Below are positions 35,250 to 44,337 of a DNA stretch of 64,000 nt, in pieces; position 1 is the stretch's first letter, and each line of letters begins with the position of its first letter. Made by a program: the position numbers and the translations under genes. Source of the DNA: Croceibacterium soli (GTDB taxonomy: Bacteria > Pseudomonadota > Alphaproteobacteria > Sphingomonadales > Sphingomonadaceae); contig NZ_WTYK01000006.1 in NCBI RefSeq assembly GCF_009828065.1, forward strand, positions 1 through 64,000, read 5' to 3'. A model generated the notes under the pieces. It did no database searches, was not told the origin of the DNA, and saw nothing but the letters and a program-made list of their open reading frames with translations.

Positions 35250-35412
35250 CGTCGTCCCGGCGAACGCCGGGACCGCTGGCCGCTTGGTTGGACCCTGCGT
35301 CGTCCCGGCGAACGCCGGGACCGCTGGCCGCCTGGTTCGACCTGTAGGCCAGCGGTCCCGGATCAAGTCCGGGACGACGATACAGCGGTCCCGGAACGAG
35401 CCCGGGACGGCG
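35250..35412. repeat. palindromic repeat array, 'GTCCCGG...CCGGGAC' family
   Basis: Two direct copies of CGTCGTCCCGGCGAACGCCG (near 35250 and 35290) are followed by inverted copies near 35350-35410 (TCCCGGATCAAGTCCGGGAC and CCCGGAACGAGCCCGGGAC). Each unit can form a GTCCCGGC-GAAC-GCCGGGAC hairpin. A related pair occurs at 62010-62105. It separates the convergent pilus operon and cupin genes and may also end transcription. Confidence 0.88.
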
Positions 35413-35952
35413 TTAGAGGTACAGCTTCTGGTTGATCGCGATGCCGTGCTCGCGGCAGTATTCCTCGTAGTGGTTCATCATCCACCACACGTCGACGGTC
35501 TCGATGAACTGCGCGTTCTCGTCGTAGAACTCGATCGGGCCTTCCATCCAGCCGAACAGCTTCACGCCGTCCGGGTGCTCGGTGACGAGCGTGTGGCTCT
35601 CACCCGGAACCTCGAGGATCAGACCGCCCGGCGTCGCCGTCCAGTCGTACTCGAGATAGCGGACGCTGCCTTCGAGCACGACCATCGTGATCGTGCCGCG
35701 GTGGAGGTGCGTGCCGACGACGCCGGGGCCTTTGACCCACAGGATGTTCGAGAACAGGTTGCGGCGCACGTCGAACGACAGGTGCTTGATCGCCGCAGTA
35801 TCGCCGAACGGCACCCACGGGCTGTCGACGTCGCTCTGCGCGTCGATGTAGCGGCCGCCGGGGGAGTGCTTCTCCACCAGCGAACGGTAGTTGAAGGGAA
35901 CGTCGACGATTTCCTTCTTCGTCGACGGCGGAGCTTTCATCTGAGTGGCCAT
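35413..35952 (-). CDS. cupin, 2,4'-dihydroxyacetophenone dioxygenase family (copy 1)
   Basis: 179-aa cupin. The metal ligands are the histidines of THLHRGTITMVVLEGSVRYLEYDW and of PGESHTL. This arrangement matches the ChrR-like cupins related to 2,4'-dihydroxyacetophenone dioxygenase, an iron enzyme that cleaves a side-chain C-C bond. No signal peptide is seen. The ATG at 35952 follows AGGAACCCATACC. It is 14 bp from the paralogue upstream, so the two are co-transcribed after the TonB receptor gene. The substrate is not known, and the family label is by similarity of motifs only. Confidence 0.82.
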   Translation of the reverse strand: MATQMKAPPSTKKEIVDVPFNYRSLVEKHSPGGRYIDAQSDVDSPWVPFGDTAAIKHLSFDVRRNLFSNILWVKGPGVVGTHLHRGTITMVVLEGSVRYLEYDWTATPGGLILEVPGESHTLVTEHPDGVKLFGWMEGPIEFYDENAQFIETVDVWWMMNHYEEYCREHGIAINQKLYL

Positions 35953-35966
35953 GGTATGGGTTCCTG

Positions 35967-36512
35967 TTAACGGATCAGGCTGTCGAGGTAGGCGGCGCCG
36001 ATGCCGACCTCCTCGTAATGCGCGCGGGCATCCTTCATGTAATCGAACACGTCGTAATGCCCAAGCGTGTTGCCCTGTTCGTCCAGCCACATTAGCGGGC
36101 CGGACACGACGAAGAACACGCGCATCGGATCGGGATGCTCGTAAGAGACGAGCGTGTGGCTCTCGCCGGGCGCCTCGAAGATGAAGTCGCCCGCCGTGGC
36201 GGTCCACTCATGCTCGAGATAGGCCCATTTGCCGCTGATCGTGTAGGCCCAGATCGGCTTGGGATGGTAGTGCCGGTTCACGATGCACGGCTTCTTGGCC
36301 ATCAGCACGTCGGCCCACATGTTCAGCGCGGGGCTGATCCACACCGGCTTTGAATAGACGTCCTCCACTTGCGGGCGGCCGATCGGCACCCACAGCCGCT
36401 CGTCGCCTTCGGCGATCTTGGACATGTAGGCTTCCGGCTTCGCGCCGGGACGCAGCGAATGGGGGACCGGGGGCGTTCCAGCCCAAGGTTCGGTGGTTGG
36501 CGCTTCGGGCAT
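35967..36512 (-). CDS. cupin, 2,4'-dihydroxyacetophenone dioxygenase family (copy 2)
   Basis: 181-aa cupin and a paralogue of the next gene. Key residues: VNRHYHPKPIWAYTISGKWAYLEHEW with the H-x-H pair, and APGESHTLVSYEH. An N-terminal extension of ~35 residues (MPEAPTTEPWAGTPPVPHSLRPG) precedes the fold. GGAGATCCTCAA precedes the ATG at 36512. A 10-bp-stem hairpin lies between the TonB receptor stop and this start. It probably acts with copy 1, possibly as subunits or as sequential steps. The substrate is unknown. Confidence 0.82.
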   Translation of the reverse strand: MPEAPTTEPWAGTPPVPHSLRPGAKPEAYMSKIAEGDERLWVPIGRPQVEDVYSKPVWISPALNMWADVLMAKKPCIVNRHYHPKPIWAYTISGKWAYLEHEWTATAGDFIFEAPGESHTLVSYEHPDPMRVFFVVSGPLMWLDEQGNTLGHYDVFDYMKDARAHYEEVGIGAAYLDSLIR

Positions 36513-36530
36513 TTGAGGATCTCCGCGATT

Positions 36531-36562
36531 GAAGTGGAGGCGGGCCGAGCCCCCTCCACTTC
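36531..36562 (-). terminator. hairpin between TonB receptor and first cupin gene
   Basis: Perfect 10-bp stem (GAAGTGGAGG / CCTCCACTTC) enclosing a GC-rich loop that can pair further (GGG/CCC). It lies between the receptor stop (36571) and the cupin start (36512). No T-run follows, so partial termination or mRNA processing is more likely than full termination. Confidence 0.5.
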
Positions 36563-36570
36563 GTTGTCTT

Positions 36571-39129
36571 TTAGAACTCGAAACCGAGACGGGCGTACCA
36601 TTCGGCGGGCCGGCTGTAGGTGCCGTAGATCACGCCGCCGGCGATCTGCGCCTGGCCGGTAACGAGGTAACGCTCGTCGAACACATTGGTCCCGCCGACC
36701 GTCAGCGTCCAGTTGCCGGCATCGGGCTCGTAGCTGGCGCTGGCGTTGACGATGTCGGTGGCCGGGCGGAGCAGCAGGATCGTGCCTTCCGTGTCGTTGC
36801 GCATGCTGGTGGTGTGGGTCCAGTCGGCCAGCAGCACGACCGAGCCGCCACCGACCGGCAGTTCCAGCCGCGGCGCGACGTTGAACTTCCAGTCCGGCGC
36901 CTTGGGCAGATCGGCGCCTTCGAACACGCCGAGCTGGAACGGGTTGGGCGCGACTTGCGCCGGGCCCGCGACATCGGTGTAGTAGGCGTCGAGATAGCCG
37001 ACCGAGGCGGTGACGGTGAACAGGTCCGTCGGCGCGGCCTGGAGTTCGACCTCGAAGCCCTTGATGCGTGCGTCACCGGCGTTCTGCACCGTCGGCGATA
37101 CGCCTTCCTGGAAGTTTAGCTGGATGCCCTCGTACTTTGTGGAGAACGCCGCCGCGTTGAGCTGCAGGCGCCGGTCGATCAGCGTGGACTTGACGCCGAT
37201 CTCCATCGTCTCCGCCTCTTCCTCGCCGAAAGTCGGGGCAACCGGCAGCGGGTTGGACAGGCGGGTGGTCCAGCCGCCGGTCTTGTAGCCCTGGCTGAAG
37301 GAGCCGTAGACCATCACGTCGTCGCTCGGGTACAGTTGCACGCCGGCCTTGAACGAGAAGTTGTCGAACTCCTGCTCGTTCGGCGAAAGCGGGTAGTAGC
37401 GGAACGGCTGGCTCGGGATCGGGAAGCCGACGGCCGTAGCGCATGCCGCGCTGGGATTGCCAGTCGCCGGGTCGAGCGCCATGCAGTTGAACAGCTTGTA
37501 GTTGAAGCCGTTGATGTCCGACTGCGCGCCGACGTAGCCTTTCTCTTCCTTGGTGTAGCGCCCGCCGAGCGTGAAGCCGAGCAGGTCGGAAACCCGCCAG
37601 TCGACCTGGCCGAACCCGGCATAGGCCCGCGTGTCGATCTCGCCCGGGCCATCGACCTGCAGCAGGCCGCTGGCGAAAGTCACGAAGTCGCGCAGGTCGC
37701 CCTTCTCGTTGAACGCATAGGCACCGAGGACGAAGTTCAGCGAGTCGTCGAGGAACGAGCCGAGCAGCTGGACTTCCTGGCTCCACTGCTCCTGATCCAC
37801 GATGAAGCTGGTCTGCAGGATCGGCAGCGGCGAATTGTCCAGGTCCACGCCGGCGGCGAAATCGATCTTGCGGAAGGAGGAGATCGACTTGAGCGTCAGC
37901 GCATCGTTCAGGTCCAGCTCGACGTCGAGCGCCACGCCGCCCTGCTCCAGGTCGGAGAAGTTGTTACCGGTCGCCCAGCTCTCGTCGATATCGTCGTTCA
38001 CCCAGCGGCTGTCGTAGGGCGCCACGTCGTTGAGCGGATTGCCGTCGACGTTGACGCTGGCGAGGCCTGGGATGGTCAGATAGCCGTCATTGCTCGAGCG
38101 CGGGCCGCAGAGGTTCTGCGCGTTGCGCGCGGCGATCTGTTCCGCCGTCGCCCCGATGCAGAAGTTGTAGAGGCCAGCGAACAGGAAGCCCGAGCTTCCG
38201 GTGGTCACGTCGAGCGCGGTACCGGGGATGTTGTTCGCCGCGAGGCCGGCGAACGGGCCGGGGATCGGGGTGACCGCAAGGACGGTGTTGGCCGTCGAGT
38301 TCTGGTTCAGCTTGGTATAGTCGCCGGTGAAAGTGGCGCGCAGGGCGCCGCCGTTGTCCCAGCGCAGCTTGCCGCGCAGGTTCCAGGCGTTGTCGCCGCC
38401 CTGGGTGTCGTCGGTCTGGTAGCCGGCGGCGGGGAACCGCTCCCACGAAGTGTAGTCGCCCGCGTCGCCCGGATAGGGAACGCGCTTCTGATAGCCTTCG
38501 CGGCTCAGCATGCCGAAGGCGAGCGAGGAGGACAGGCCGGTGGTGAGCGGCAGCTCGACCATGCCGCGCACCTGCATCCGCTCGTAGCTGCCGATCGTCA
38601 CGTCGCCGCGCACGCGGAACTCGTCGCCCGGGTTGCGGGTGACGATCGAGATCGCGCCGCCGATGGTGTTGCGCCCGAACAGCGTGCCCTGCGGGCCCTT
38701 CAGCACCTCGATCCGCTCCACGTCGAGCAGGTCCTGGTTGGCGCCGATCGAACGGCCGAGATAGACGCCGTCGAGATAGACGCCGACCGCAGGGTCGATG
38801 TTGAACGCGAAGTCGTTGGAGCCGATGCCGCGGATCGTCGCGCCGAGCACCGCGCTGGAGCCGGAGAACGGGGTCGAGGCGTCGAGCGTGACGTTCGGAG
38901 TGATGCCGGAGAGCGCGGACACGTCGCCGATGGCGCGTTCCTGCAAGGCTTCGGCGCTGAACGCGCTGATGGCGATCGGCACGTCCTGCACGTCTTCCGT
39001 GCGCTTCTGCGCGGTGACGATGATCTCCTGGATGCCGCCCCTCTGCTCCGCCGGGGCTTCCTCCTGCGCGTGCGCCGGTACGGCCATTGCTACCGCCAGA
39101 ACGGCGAGCGAAACCTGCGTGAATCTCAT
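36571..39129 (-). CDS. TonB-dependent outer-membrane receptor (copy 1)
   Basis: 852-aa receptor with a 21-residue signal peptide (ending AHAQ), then a TonB-box-like EIIVTAQKRTEDVQDVPIAISAFS, a plug domain (residues ~45-160, with VEVLKGPQGTLFGRNTIGGAI) and a beta-barrel ending in RLGFEF. It resembles the large sphingomonad family of receptors often placed beside aromatic or glycan catabolic genes. The ligand is unknown. The ATG at 39129 starts the signal peptide directly. The two cupin genes follow downstream on the same strand, and the AraC regulator lies upstream. Confidence 0.93.
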   Translation of the reverse strand: MRFTQVSLAVLAVAMAVPAHAQEEAPAEQRGGIQEIIVTAQKRTEDVQDVPIAISAFSAEALQERAIGDVSALSGITPNVTLDASTPFSGSSAVLGATIRGIGSNDFAFNIDPAVGVYLDGVYLGRSIGANQDLLDVERIEVLKGPQGTLFGRNTIGGAISIVTRNPGDEFRVRGDVTIGSYERMQVRGMVELPLTTGLSSSLAFGMLSREGYQKRVPYPGDAGDYTSWERFPAAGYQTDDTQGGDNAWNLRGKLRWDNGGALRATFTGDYTKLNQNSTANTVLAVTPIPGPFAGLAANNIPGTALDVTTGSSGFLFAGLYNFCIGATAEQIAARNAQNLCGPRSSNDGYLTIPGLASVNVDGNPLNDVAPYDSRWVNDDIDESWATGNNFSDLEQGGVALDVELDLNDALTLKSISSFRKIDFAAGVDLDNSPLPILQTSFIVDQEQWSQEVQLLGSFLDDSLNFVLGAYAFNEKGDLRDFVTFASGLLQVDGPGEIDTRAYAGFGQVDWRVSDLLGFTLGGRYTKEEKGYVGAQSDINGFNYKLFNCMALDPATGNPSAACATAVGFPIPSQPFRYYPLSPNEQEFDNFSFKAGVQLYPSDDVMVYGSFSQGYKTGGWTTRLSNPLPVAPTFGEEEAETMEIGVKSTLIDRRLQLNAAAFSTKYEGIQLNFQEGVSPTVQNAGDARIKGFEVELQAAPTDLFTVTASVGYLDAYYTDVAGPAQVAPNPFQLGVFEGADLPKAPDWKFNVAPRLELPVGGGSVVLLADWTHTTSMRNDTEGTILLLRPATDIVNASASYEPDAGNWTLTVGGTNVFDERYLVTGQAQIAGGVIYGTYSRPAEWYARLGFEF

Positions 39130-39293
39130 CGATGCTTCTCCCAAAGCTTTATGCTGGTGTTTTTATGAGCCGCGCGCAGGCGGCTCTTGCCGCGCACGTT
39201 ACTCGGGAGAGGGGAGCGCGCGCTTGCACAGCGGCGCAGGCCGGCTTGGACTCCGGCGCAAACGCAGCGTCCGCCTGCCGGCGGAAGCGCCCT

Positions 39294-40229
39294 TCAGCCG
39301 GGCCGGCCGCCCATTCGCCAGTCGCGCGGGGACACGCCGAACTTCTGCCTGAAGCAGCGGGTGAAATAAGCGCTGTCGTTGAAGCCCAGGCCGAACGCCA
39401 CCTCGGTGATCGTGGCCCGCGGGTCGGCCATCAGCCGGTCGGCCGCTCGGTCGAGCCGGCGGGCGAGGATCGCGGCCGAAGGCGTGGTGCCCATTCGCGC
39501 GAACAGGTTCTGCACAGTCCGCGCGGAGGTACCCATTTCGCGCGCGATGGAGGCGGTCCGCAGCTCCGGATCGGACAGCGCGCCGTCGACCACCGCCAGC
39601 GCGCGCCGCGCATCGTGATCGTCGCCGCCGCCGGCCTGCCTCGCGTCGCGGATTGCCAGCGCGGCAAGATCGTAGAACACGCCGCTGATCCCCGCTCCCC
39701 AGTCCGGATTCTCGGGCGTAGCCTCGGCCTGGCGCCAGAGCGAGAGCAGGAAATCGTTGAACACCCGCGCGGCGGGCGAGGCGCCTGAAAGTCGCTGGGC
39801 CAGCGCATCCTCCAGATCGGGCACGCGTTCGAGCAGCGCGGTCTTGGGGAACTCCACCACCATCATCTCGTGCGGCGCGAGATCGAAACGGTAAGGTTCG
39901 TGCGGGGAGCCGATGACGAAGTCGCCCGGCGCGAGGCGCGTCTCGCGGCCCTGCTGGCTGTGCTGGCCCGAGCCGCGCCACTGCATGTGCATGATGATCC
40001 GCTCTTCGTCGGTGCTGCGGAGCGGCTTGCGGCCCACGGTGGCGCTGACCGAGCGGGTGCGGATCATGTCCAGGTCGCCGACCCGCCAGCTCCACATTTC
40101 GCCTTCGAATTGCTGGGTTTCGGCATTGACGAACGTGCCGCAGAACACCTCGTCCGCTACTGTGTTCCAGTAGCGGAGCCGCTCCCCCGGAGCGATGCCC
40201 GTAGTGGCGAACTTCGCGAGCGCGCCCAA
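39294..40229 (-). CDS. AraC family transcriptional regulator
   Basis: 311-aa regulator. The C-terminal AraC helix-turn-helix pair is at about residues 205-305 (SIAREMGTSARTVQNLFARMG, then ITEVAFGLGFNDSAYFTRCFRQKFGVSPRDWR). The N-terminal half fits an AraC-binding-like sensor domain (RLAPGDFVIGSPHEPYRFDLAPHEMMVVEFP). The gene sits 164 bp upstream of the TonB receptor on the same strand and probably controls that receptor and the two cupins in response to their substrate. The effector is unknown. Confidence 0.92.
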   Translation of the reverse strand: MGALAKFATTGIAPGERLRYWNTVADEVFCGTFVNAETQQFEGEMWSWRVGDLDMIRTRSVSATVGRKPLRSTDEERIIMHMQWRGSGQHSQQGRETRLAPGDFVIGSPHEPYRFDLAPHEMMVVEFPKTALLERVPDLEDALAQRLSGASPAARVFNDFLLSLWRQAEATPENPDWGAGISGVFYDLAALAIRDARQAGGGDDHDARRALAVVDGALSDPELRTASIAREMGTSARTVQNLFARMGTTPSAAILARRLDRAADRLMADPRATITEVAFGLGFNDSAYFTRCFRQKFGVSPRDWRMGGRPG

Positions 40230-40306
40230 TCTTTCCTCCCGGAATGAAGCGCCCTTGTGGTGAGCGCTCTCATCGTCCCCGCACCAGGCGATAACGTCGG
40301 ATCCTG

Positions 40307-40329
40307 CCGCCCGCCTGCTGCGCGGGCGG
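40307..40329 (-). terminator. hairpin downstream of the lipid kinase gene
   Basis: 8-bp stem CCGCCCGC / GCGGGCGG with a 7-nt loop, about 70 bp past the kinase stop in its direction of transcription. No T-run is seen. The strong GC stem suggests a terminator or RNA 3' end. Confidence 0.4.
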
Positions 40330-40401
40330 GATGGAACACAAGAACGCCGGACAGGTCAAGGCCGGCGGATCGCCCACCCGTCGATCGAGCGCCGTTGGCG
40401 C

Positions 40402-41259
40402 TCAGATGAAATCCATCGTCGTCCCCGTGCTGCGCACCTCCAGCGGCAGCGTCGCGAGCAAGTCGCCATCGCCCTGCACCTCGACATGCGCCGGCCCGTC
40501 GAGCGACAAGTGCGAGCAGGTGAAGCTGATGTTGCCGGGCCGAGCACCGGGATCGCGGCCGAGCGCCAGATCGAGCAGGAAACGCAGGTAATCGCGCCGC
40601 CGCGCGGTGCCGAGCGCGACGACGTGGAGCTTGTCGTCGAGCAGGCTCGCCCTGGGCGCGAAGCTCCACGGGCCGGCGAAGTAGCGCCCCTTGGCGATAT
40701 AGACCGCTTCGCACGGGAAGCTTCGCCCCTCGGCATGCAGGACCATCGCGTGCCGTTCCCACCGCAGCAGCGTCCGCACCAGGGCGACGGCATAGGCGAA
40801 GCGCCCGATGCGGCGCTTGAGCGCGGGCGAATAGCCGCGGATCGCCGCGCATTCCGGCCCGGCGCTGGCGCAGCACAGGAACATCTCGTCGCGCACGGTG
40901 GCGGTATAGTGCCTCCGCCGCACCGCGGCTGCGAGGAAGCGCTCGGCGAAACGGCGCGCGTCCGGATGATAGCCGGCCTCGCGCGCGAGCAGGTTGATCG
41001 TCCCCAGGGGGTACTGTGCGATCGGCATGGCATGCCGGCCGCGGGCGACCGCGGCGGCGACGTGACGAACGGTTCCGTCCCCTCCCGCGACGCAGATGTG
41101 GGTGGCGAGCGGATCGATCTCCGGCGGCACTGCAGCCGAGCTTTCGCTCTCGATCACTTCGGCTCCGGCGCTCTCGAACGCGCGGCGCAAAGCGGCGATC
41201 CGGCGGGCCGAATGGGTCCCCGATTGCGGATTGGCGAAGAGCTGGACCCTGGGCGGCAT
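40402..41259 (-). CDS. diacylglycerol kinase family lipid kinase
   Basis: 285-aa protein of the DagK/YegS-type lipid kinase family. The N-terminal catalytic block has LFANPQSGTHSARRIAALRRAF and the nucleotide-binding CVAGGDGTVRHVAAAVA (about residues 56-72), then QYPLGTINLLARE. The C-terminal beta-sandwich domain follows. The substrate may be diacylglycerol or a sphingoid/ceramide-like lipid, which sphingomonads make; sequence alone does not decide. It is divergent from cheA. Confidence 0.88.
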   Translation of the reverse strand: MPPRVQLFANPQSGTHSARRIAALRRAFESAGAEVIESESSAAVPPEIDPLATHICVAGGDGTVRHVAAAVARGRHAMPIAQYPLGTINLLAREAGYHPDARRFAERFLAAAVRRRHYTATVRDEMFLCCASAGPECAAIRGYSPALKRRIGRFAYAVALVRTLLRWERHAMVLHAEGRSFPCEAVYIAKGRYFAGPWSFAPRASLLDDKLHVVALGTARRRDYLRFLLDLALGRDPGARPGNISFTCSHLSLDGPAHVEVQGDGDLLATLPLEVRSTGTTMDFI

Positions 41260-41406
41260 CGGAAAGCGAACATAGGAACATCCCCGCCGATGAACAGTCG
41301 CCGCGTTCGCCTGCGCATGCCGCCGCCCGTCATGCCGACCCGCCCCATCCCGATAACGGGCCCTTAACCATCCGCCGCCATAACGGCCGCCTCACGGGGG
41401 CTTCTG

Positions 41407-43467
41407 ATGGACGACCTGCTTGCCGAGTTTCTGGCCGAATCGCGCGACATGCTGGAAGCATTGTCGGGCGAGATCGTCGCCTGGGAGAACGACCCGGGAG
41501 ACCGGGAGCGCCTCGACGCCATCTTCCGCTTCGTCCACACCGTGAAGGGCAATTGCGGGTTCTTCGAATTCCCGCGCCTTGAAGCGTTAAGCCATGCGGC
41601 CGAGGATGCCTTGGCCGATGTCCGCGCGGGGCGCCGCCAGCCGGACCAGGCGCTGGTCAGCGCCGTACTGGCGGTGATCGACCGTATCGCAGCCATCGTC
41701 GAGGCGATCGGCGCTGGCGCCGAACTCCCGGAGCAGGACGATGCGCCGTTGGTGGCGGCGCTTTCCGCGCACGAGGACGAAGTCTCACCCCTTGCCGCCG
41801 CCCGGAGCTTGTCGGCCAGCCAGTCGCGGCGCCAATCCGTCATGCCGCGCACGATCCGCCTGCCGGTCCAGCTGCTCGACCGGGTGATGAGCGGCGTCTC
41901 CGACATGGCAGTGGCGCGCAACGATCTCGCCCGCCGCCTGGCGCAGCACGACGGCGAAACCGGGCTCGAGGGCCCGTTCAACCGCCTCTCCGCGATCATA
42001 GGCGACTTGCGCGAGGCGATCACCCGCATTCGCATGCAACCGATCGAGACGCTATTTTCCGGCTTTCCCCGCCTGGTCCGAGACCTGTCGCAGGAACTCG
42101 GCAAGCAGGTCATGGTCGAGGTCGAAAGCGGCGAGGTCGAGATCGACCGCGAGATGATCGAGGTCGTCCGCGATCCGCTGGTCCACCTGATCCGCAACGC
42201 CGTCGACCACGGGATCGAATCCCCGGCCGACCGGCGCGCAGCGGGCAAGCGCGAGATCGGCCTGCTGCAGATCTCCGCGCGCCAGACCGGCAGCGAGATC
42301 CGCATCGGCATCGTCGACGACGGACGCGGAATCGACGGCGGCAAGCTGGTGCAGAAGGCCGTCGCCGCCGGCCTGCTTACGGCGGGAGAGGCCGCGCTGC
42401 TGAGCGATCGGGAACGCAACGCCCTGATCTGCGAACCCGGCCTCAGCACCGCGAGCGAGATCACCGCAGTCTCCGGCCGCGGGGTCGGCATGGATGTGGT
42501 GCGCGCCAATATCGAGAAGATCGGTGGATCGCTGACGATCGACAGCACGCCGGGAGCCGGCACGCGGATGATCCTCAATGTGCCGCTGACGCTCAGCATC
42601 GTGCCTTCGCTGACCGTCGCCGTGGCGGGGCGAGTGTTCGCCATTCCCCGGTCCTATGTCGAGGAGATCGTGCGCGCCTCGGACGAGGAGATGGGCCGGG
42701 CCAGCGTCGGCGGGCGCGAGTTCGTCACCGTTCGCGGCGAGCGCCTCCCCTGCATCGGCCTGGGCGAGGTTCTCGATCTCGGACAGGATCCGGGCGCCTC
42801 GCGCCTTTATGTCCTGCTGAGGCTGGTCGGCGGCGATACCTTCGGCCTGGCGGTCGACGAGGTGCGCGATCACGAGGAGCTGGTGGTCAAGCCGATCCCT
42901 CCGGTCCTCATGGCCTGCGGGCTCTATGTCGGTTCCACCCAGCTCGACGACGGCAGCCCGATCCCGATGCTCGACATCTCGGGCATCGCTCAGGCCGCGG
43001 GCATGATCCACGACATGAAGAACCGCCCCACTCGCAGAGGCCGCGGTGAAGCGCAGGCCGACGAGCGCACGCTCGTCCCCGCACTGCTGTTCCGCGGGTT
43101 CGACGGCGGCGAGCGCGCGGTGGAGATGGATGCCGTCCGCCGGATCGAGAAGCTGCCTGTCGCCGCCTTGCGCACCGATCCCGACGGCGGGTCGCAGATC
43201 GTGATCGAGGGTCGGATCGTCGCGCTGGCCAGCTTCGGCCCGCTGCGCATCGAAGGCGAGACGATCAACCTGTTCCGCACGGAAGCGGAAGGCCGGGAGA
43301 TCGCCTGGGCCTATGCCGAGATCGTGGACTTGTGCGAGTTCGATCCGGCCGAAGTCGTCGCGGGCGCTCGCCGCAAGCTGGCGCTGATCGGCGGCCGCCC
43401 GGTCGAGCTGTACGACAGCCAAGCCCTGCTGGCGCACCCGGCGCTCCTCTTGCCGGCGGAAGGTTGA
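41407..43467 (+). CDS. cheA: chemotaxis histidine kinase CheA
   Basis: 686-aa CheA. The HPt domain has the phosphoacceptor histidine His44 in RFVHTVKGNCGFFEF. There is little room for a P2 CheY-binding domain: the dimerisation region (QLLDRVMSGVSDMAVARNDL) begins by ~residue 150. The kinase domain has the H/N box HLIRNAVDHGIE, G1 IVDDGRGIDG and G2 GRGVGMDVV. Two CheW-like domains close the protein, one at about 395-530 and a second, more divergent one from ~550. The first gene of a chemosensory operon; cheW follows 1 bp later. Confidence 0.95.
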   Translation: MDDLLAEFLAESRDMLEALSGEIVAWENDPGDRERLDAIFRFVHTVKGNCGFFEFPRLEALSHAAEDALADVRAGRRQPDQALVSAVLAVIDRIAAIVEAIGAGAELPEQDDAPLVAALSAHEDEVSPLAAARSLSASQSRRQSVMPRTIRLPVQLLDRVMSGVSDMAVARNDLARRLAQHDGETGLEGPFNRLSAIIGDLREAITRIRMQPIETLFSGFPRLVRDLSQELGKQVMVEVESGEVEIDREMIEVVRDPLVHLIRNAVDHGIESPADRRAAGKREIGLLQISARQTGSEIRIGIVDDGRGIDGGKLVQKAVAAGLLTAGEAALLSDRERNALICEPGLSTASEITAVSGRGVGMDVVRANIEKIGGSLTIDSTPGAGTRMILNVPLTLSIVPSLTVAVAGRVFAIPRSYVEEIVRASDEEMGRASVGGREFVTVRGERLPCIGLGEVLDLGQDPGASRLYVLLRLVGGDTFGLAVDEVRDHEELVVKPIPPVLMACGLYVGSTQLDDGSPIPMLDISGIAQAAGMIHDMKNRPTRRGRGEAQADERTLVPALLFRGFDGGERAVEMDAVRRIEKLPVAALRTDPDGGSQIVIEGRIVALASFGPLRIEGETINLFRTEAEGREIAWAYAEIVDLCEFDPAEVVAGARRKLALIGGRPVELYDSQALLAHPALLLPAEG

Positions 43468-43468
43468 G

Positions 43469-43903
43469 ATGGACCGCTCCCTGCTTCTGATCACCATCGG
43501 CGGCGAGCTTGCCGCGCTCGATTCCGCCGCGATCCGCTCGGTCGTGGAGCTGGAGGCGATCACACCTGTTTCCCGCGCGCCCCGGCACATCGTGGGGCTT
43601 TCCGCCCTGCGCAGCCGGGCGATGACGGTTGTCGACTGCCGCCGCGCCCTGGAACTGCCGGCGAGCGATGCCCGCGGGCCCCTCGCGGCCGTCGTGGAGC
43701 TCGACGGATTTCTTTACGCACTGCAGGTCGACGGGGTCGAGGATGTCGTTCCGTTCGACGGCGAGCCAGCCGAAATTCGCGCGCACCTGCAGCCCGGATG
43801 GGCGCGCGCCTCGCTCGGCATAGTCGAGACGATCGCCGGACCGGTTCTCCTGCTGGACCCGGCGCGCCTGATCGAAGGCCCTCCAGAAAGAAAGGCAGCG
43901 TAA
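43469..43903 (+). CDS. cheW: chemotaxis coupling protein CheW
   Basis: 144-aa adaptor linking CheA to receptors. It is a single CheW fold (LLITIGGELAALDSAAIRSVVELEAITPVSRAPRHIVGLSALRSRAMTVVDCRRAL, then YALQVDGVEDVVPFDGEPAEI). It is a little short but complete, and ends EGPPERKAA. The ATG at 43469 is 1 base past the cheA stop, so translation is coupled. Confidence 0.93.
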   Translation: MDRSLLLITIGGELAALDSAAIRSVVELEAITPVSRAPRHIVGLSALRSRAMTVVDCRRALELPASDARGPLAAVVELDGFLYALQVDGVEDVVPFDGEPAEIRAHLQPGWARASLGIVETIAGPVLLLDPARLIEGPPERKAA

Positions 43904-43958
43904 GCCGATGTTTACCGTGAAGCGCCTAGCCGACGTGCAGAACAATGGGGCTCGCACA

Positions 43959-44324
43959 ATGAAAAACTGTCTGATCGTCGATGATTCGCGGGTGATCCGC
44001 AAAGTTTCCCGCCACATCGTCGAATCCCTCGGGTTTGCCGTGGATGAAGCCGCGGACGGCCGGGAAGCGCTCGCCAAGTGCGACGCGGCCATGCCCGACG
44101 TGATCCTGCTCGACTGGAACATGCCGGTGATGAGCGGGATCGAATTCCTCGGCCGGCTGCGCGAACGTCCGGGCGGAGGCGCCCCGAAGGTGGTGTTCTG
44201 CACTACCGAGAACGACGTGGCGCACATCCGCGAGGCGATCGACGCCGGGGCCGACGAATATGTGATGAAGCCGTTCGATCACGATACGCTGCAGATCAAG
44301 CTGCAGCTCGTCGGGGCTGCCTGA
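43959..44324 (+). CDS. cheY: chemotaxis response regulator CheY
   Basis: 121-aa single receiver domain: the acidic pair in CLIVDDSR, the phosphorylated Asp in VILLDWNMPVMSG, T/S and K positions in VVFCTTEND and YVMKPFD. It has no output domain, as expected for CheY. The ATG at 43959 (MKNCLIVDDS) is preferred to an in-frame ATG at 43908 that would add a 17-residue N-terminal extension uncommon in the family, but both have a plausible ribosome site. Confidence 0.92.
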   Translation: MKNCLIVDDSRVIRKVSRHIVESLGFAVDEAADGREALAKCDAAMPDVILLDWNMPVMSGIEFLGRLRERPGGGAPKVVFCTTENDVAHIREAIDAGADEYVMKPFDHDTLQIKLQLVGAA

Positions 44325-44337
44325 GGAGGGGGACGCC

